Assembly (NCBI RefSeq): GCF_021261325.1
Contig: NZ_JAJSBI010000011.1
Coordinates: 62,001 to 126,000 of the forward strand
Reading direction: 5' to 3'
DNA: 64,000 bases
Origin: Streptomyces guryensis
Lineage (GTDB): Bacteria; Actinomycetota; Actinomycetes; Streptomycetales; Streptomycetaceae
Below, one piece after another: positions 61,460 to 64,000 of the stretch. The position numbers and the translations under genes were made by a program. Position 1 is the first letter of the stretch, and the number at the start of each line of letters is the position of its first letter. The notes under the pieces are model-generated. The model did no database searches, was not told where the DNA came from, and saw only the letters and a program-made list of their open reading frames with translations.

Positions 61460-62416
61460 GTGGAGAGCGCACGGAACAACGATGTCATCGTGGTCGGCGC
61501 CGGGGTCCTCGGGCTGACCACGGCCCTCGTCCTCGCCGAACGCGGCATTCGGGTGCGGGTGTGGACGCGGGATCCCGTGGAGGCGACCACCTCGGCGGTT
61601 GCGGGCGCGCTGTGGTGGCCGTACCGGATCGAGCCCGTCGCGCGGGCGCGCGCATGGGCCCTGCAATCGCTCGACGTGTACGAGGAGTTGGCGGCGCGGC
61701 CCGAGTCGACCGGCGTACGCATGGTCGAAGGGGTACTGGGCGAGGCGGATCTCGACCGGGCCGAGGCCTGGGCGGCGGCCCGGGTGCCCGGGCTGCGGGC
61801 GTCGACGACCGAGGAGTACGCCGGGAGAGGGCTGTGGGCGCGGCTTCCGCTCATCGACATGTCGACTCATCTTCCTTGGCTGCGGGAGCGCTTGGTGAAG
61901 GCGGGCGGGGTGGTGGAGGAGCGTACGGTCGCCGACTTCGCGGACGTGGACGCGCCGGTGGTCGTCAACTGCACCGGGCTGGGGGCGCGTTCGCTCGTGC
62001 CGGATGCGTCCGTGCGGCCCGTGCGCGGACAGCTGGTCGTCGTGGAGAACCCGGGCATCCGCACCTGGCTCACCTCCACCGGGGTGGACGGAGAAATGGC
62101 GTGTTTCTTTCCGCAGCCCGGACGGCTGTTGCTGGGCGGTACGGCCGAGGAGGATGCCTGGTCGCTGGAGCCGGATCCGGCGGTGGCCTCGGCGATCGTA
62201 CGGCGGTGTGCCGCTTTGCGGCCCGAGATCGCGGGGGCGCGGGTTCTGGAGCATCGGGTCGGGCTGCGGCCCACGCGGGATGCGGTGCGGTTGGAGGGTG
62301 AGGTGCTGCCCGACGGGCGGGTGTTGGTCCACAACTACGGGCATGGTGGGGCCGGTGTGACCGTGGCGTGGGGGTGTGCGGGGGAGGCGGCCGGGTTGGC
62401 TTGCCCGGCCGCCTAG
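61460..62416 (+). CDS. FAD-dependent D-amino-acid-oxidase-type enzyme
   Basis: A 318-residue flavoprotein. The FAD motif VIVVGAGVLGLTTALVLAER lies near residues 9-28. GALWWPYRIEPVARARAWAL, VVNCTGLGARSLV and RPVRGQLVVVENPG are typical of D-amino-acid oxidases, and VHNYGHGGAGVTVAWGCA closes the active site near 295. It oxidises D-amino acids to keto acids with peroxide release. TAACGT lies 6 nt before the GTG start, so the message is probably leaderless. Confidence 0.9.
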   Translation: MESARNNDVIVVGAGVLGLTTALVLAERGIRVRVWTRDPVEATTSAVAGALWWPYRIEPVARARAWALQSLDVYEELAARPESTGVRMVEGVLGEADLDRAEAWAAARVPGLRASTTEEYAGRGLWARLPLIDMSTHLPWLRERLVKAGGVVEERTVADFADVDAPVVVNCTGLGARSLVPDASVRPVRGQLVVVENPGIRTWLTSTGVDGEMACFFPQPGRLLLGGTAEEDAWSLEPDPAVASAIVRRCAALRPEIAGARVLEHRVGLRPTRDAVRLEGEVLPDGRVLVHNYGHGGAGVTVAWGCAGEAAGLACPAA

Positions 62417-62452
62417 CGCTCCGCGGGGTGCGCTGTGTGTCGACTGCGGCTG

Positions 62453-62496
62453 CGTCGTGGCTGGTCGCGCGGTTCCCCGCGCCCTTTGAGGGGCGC
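62453..62496. repeat. Dispersed Streptomyces intergenic repeat, copy 3
   Basis: GGCTGGTCGCGCGGTTCCCC followed by GCGCCCTTTGAGGGGCGC matches the unit at 55452 in 19 of the first 20 bases. The right end forms a small hairpin that may end transcription between the convergent oxidase and peptidase genes. Confidence 0.55.
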
Positions 62497-62507
62497 TACC
62501 TGGCCGC

Positions 62508-64000
62508 TCAGCCGTCTCCGGGTACACGATGTGCGGCGCTCGGATCGCGTACGCCCTTCAGGGGCGTTGCCGCGGGTGCGGCAGGTGGCTTGCCGGAGGT
62601 GGCCCGGGTGAATGCCGGTGCGCCTGAGACCAGCGGGAGGTCGGCCGAGGTGTGGGTCAGGTCCAGGGTGAGGGTGGGCTTGTCGGCCGGTGGGTCGATG
62701 AGGTCCTTGTCCGTGCCCGCGACGATCAGGGCGAGGCGGTGGCCGGCCGGGACGACGTGGTCGGTGGCCGCGAGGTCCAGGGTGACGGTGTACGCCTTGC
62801 CCGGGGTGAGCGGGACGCCCTTGAGGTCGGAGGCGTAGTTGCCGAGGTCGGCCCAGCCGCGGCTGAACACCGTGTAGTCGACCTTCGCCTTCTTGGCCTC
62901 GGTGGTCCTGAAGCAGGCGCTGTCGCCCGCCGTGCTCGCGCCCCAGCAGGTGCGGTCGGTGAGGGTGGTGATGCCCTCGGCGGAGTCGGCGTAGTCACGG
63001 ATGGTGTCGGGGCCGAGGTCCACGAGGACGGCGGACAGGTGAGCCGTCCTGGTCGTCGGGGTCGCGGTGACGGTCACCTTGGAGGAGCCGGACAGGCGCA
63101 GCTCGTGGGTGAGGGGCTTGGTGACGAAGCCGGCCTTGTCGGGGGTCGACGTGTCGGTCTTCGCGGCCCAGTCGGTCTCGCTCAGCTGCGGGTTGTCGGT
63201 GAAGGTCTCGGTGCCGTCGCCCTTGGTGAGGCCGAGGGTGCCGACGCCCGCGCGAGTGCCCTGGTCCGGGCGCAGGGTCGTGGTCCGGGTGCCGCGCGGG
63301 GGCCAGGTCTGCGAGGTCACCCACTGGTCGGGGTGGCGTTCGATGTCGGCCATGGGCTCGCGGTCGATGCCGTTGTCGTAGCCGAGGAGTTCGTGGTCGA
63401 ACCAGCGGTGCAGGGTGTCGGCCCAGGCGCCGCGGCGGAAGTCGAAGGGGTCGACGTGGCCGGTCTGGGAGAGCCAGATCTTGCGCTCGACGCCGTTCTT
63501 GGCGAGAGCGTCCCACCACTGACCGAAGTTCTTGGTGCGGACGTTGAGGTCCTGCATGCCGTGGGTGAGGAAGACGCTGGCCTTCACCTTGCTCGCGTTC
63601 CTGACGTAGTCGCGCTCGGTCCAGAACGGCGTCCAGTCGCCGGTGCGCGGGGCCCCGTCGACGAGCTTCTGCTGCACGGCGGCGCACTTGCCCCGGGCGC
63701 CGGGGTTGTCGACGTAGTCCGAGAGCGAGTCGGGGCCCGAGTCGGAGAACGGGGCGCCCTTGGCGAAGTAGTAGTCGTACCAGGAGGAGATGGCGCTGAT
63801 CGGGACGATGGTCCTGAGGCCCTTGACACCGGTCGCGGCGACGCCGTTGGCGATCGTGCCGTCCCAGCTCTTGCCGATCATGCCGGTCTTCCCGTTGGTC
63901 CACGTCGCGCTGGCGGTCGTGGCGCCGGTGCGGGTCGTGTACGCCTTGGCCCTGCCGTTCAGCCAGTCGACGACGGCCTTCGCGGACTGGACGTCGGAGC
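62508..64000 (-). CDS. X-Pro dipeptidyl-peptidase (S15), 5' part beyond the window
   Basis: About 497 C-terminal residues of a serine peptidase that removes X-Pro dipeptides. The nucleophile Ser is in MIGKSWDGTIANG near the window edge, the Asp in THGMQDLNV and the His in SQTGHVDPFDF. The C-terminal jelly-roll domain (GKAYTVTLDLAATDHVVPAG then HRLALIVAG) is complete. The start lies past base 64000, so the signal peptide expected for Streptomyces members cannot be checked. Confidence 0.9.
   Translation of the reverse strand, partial: SDVQSAKAVVDWLNGRAKAYTTRTGATTASATWTNGKTGMIGKSWDGTIANGVAATGVKGLRTIVPISAISSWYDYYFAKGAPFSDSGPDSLSDYVDNPGARGKCAAVQQKLVDGAPRTGDWTPFWTERDYVRNASKVKASVFLTHGMQDLNVRTKNFGQWWDALAKNGVERKIWLSQTGHVDPFDFRRGAWADTLHRWFDHELLGYDNGIDREPMADIERHPDQWVTSQTWPPRGTRTTTLRPDQGTRAGVGTLGLTKGDGTETFTDNPQLSETDWAAKTDTSTPDKAGFVTKPLTHELRLSGSSKVTVTATPTTRTAHLSAVLVDLGPDTIRDYADSAEGITTLTDRTCWGASTAGDSACFRTTEAKKAKVDYTVFSRGWADLGNYASDLKGVPLTPGKAYTVTLDLAATDHVVPAGHRLALIVAGTDKDLIDPPADKPTLTLDLTHTSADLPLVSGAPAFTRATSGKPPAAPAATPLKGVRDPSAAHRVPGDG

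Overview
The window is very GC-rich and its genes show the strong G/C third-position bias, GTG starts and 4-base stop/start overlaps typical of Streptomyces. From memory, the order of the right two-thirds (aminotransferase-dxs-ispG-hpnH-hpnG-shc-polyprenyl synthetase-hpnE-hpnD-hpnC, then an ABC exporter/CDP-alcohol cluster, galE, idi, an SCO6745-type gene) matches the S. coelicolor SCO67xx region. This is chromosomal DNA of a streptomycete or close relative.

Left part (about 1-14.4 kb) is accessory and partly decayed. It has a class A penicillin-binding protein, an undecaprenyl-diphosphatase gene split by an amber codon, remains of an MFS transporter, a polysaccharide deacetylase and a glycosyltransferase, then an M56 peptidase/BlaI repressor pair. 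Near-identical palindromes lie upstream of the PBP, uppP and blaI genes, which suggests one BlaI-controlled cell-wall regulon. Next comes a complete rpoA standing alone outside any ribosomal-protein operon, followed by the C-terminal relic of a tyrosine integrase, small unknown genes, a sortase-type LAxTG surface protein and a transposase relic.

Middle part (14.4-25 kb): MBL-fold hydrolase, an amino-acid dehydrogenase with a TetR operator over its -10 region, the TetR gene, a GDSL hydrolase, a secreted DUF6250-like protein, a LysM/M23 endopeptidase behind a c-di-AMP (ydaO) riboswitch, a GH36 alpha-galactosidase, a tyrosine phosphatase, a frameshifted XRE-cupin regulator and a tiny membrane protein.

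Hopanoid operon (25.1-38.0 kb, minus strand): MEP-pathway genes dxs and ispG supply C5 units, a polyprenyl synthetase extends them, HpnC/D/E make squalene, Shc cyclises it, and HpnH, HpnG and an aminotransferase build the side chain. Most junctions overlap, and a 45-codon gene is embedded between hpnD and hpnE.

Cell-surface polymer operon (38.4-45.4 kb, minus strand): TagGH-like ABC exporter, GT2, two CDP-alcohol phosphotransferases, a glycerol-1-phosphate-dehydrogenase-like enzyme and a nucleotidyltransferase. Together they suggest a phosphodiester-linked polyol polymer that starts from sn-glycerol-1-phosphate or a related polyol phosphate. galE follows on the other strand.

Right part (46.8-64 kb) is ordinary chromosome: cation efflux, idi, anti-sigma-like ATPase, enoyl-CoA hydratase, two DJ-1-domain genes, SCO6745-like and LPFR small proteins, Tex, ArsR/SRPBCC genes (one with a nonsense codon), DUF1003, ABC-F, amino-acid oxidase and a truncated X-Pro dipeptidyl-peptidase. 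Several genes have -10-like hexamers 6-8 nt before the start codon and look leaderless.
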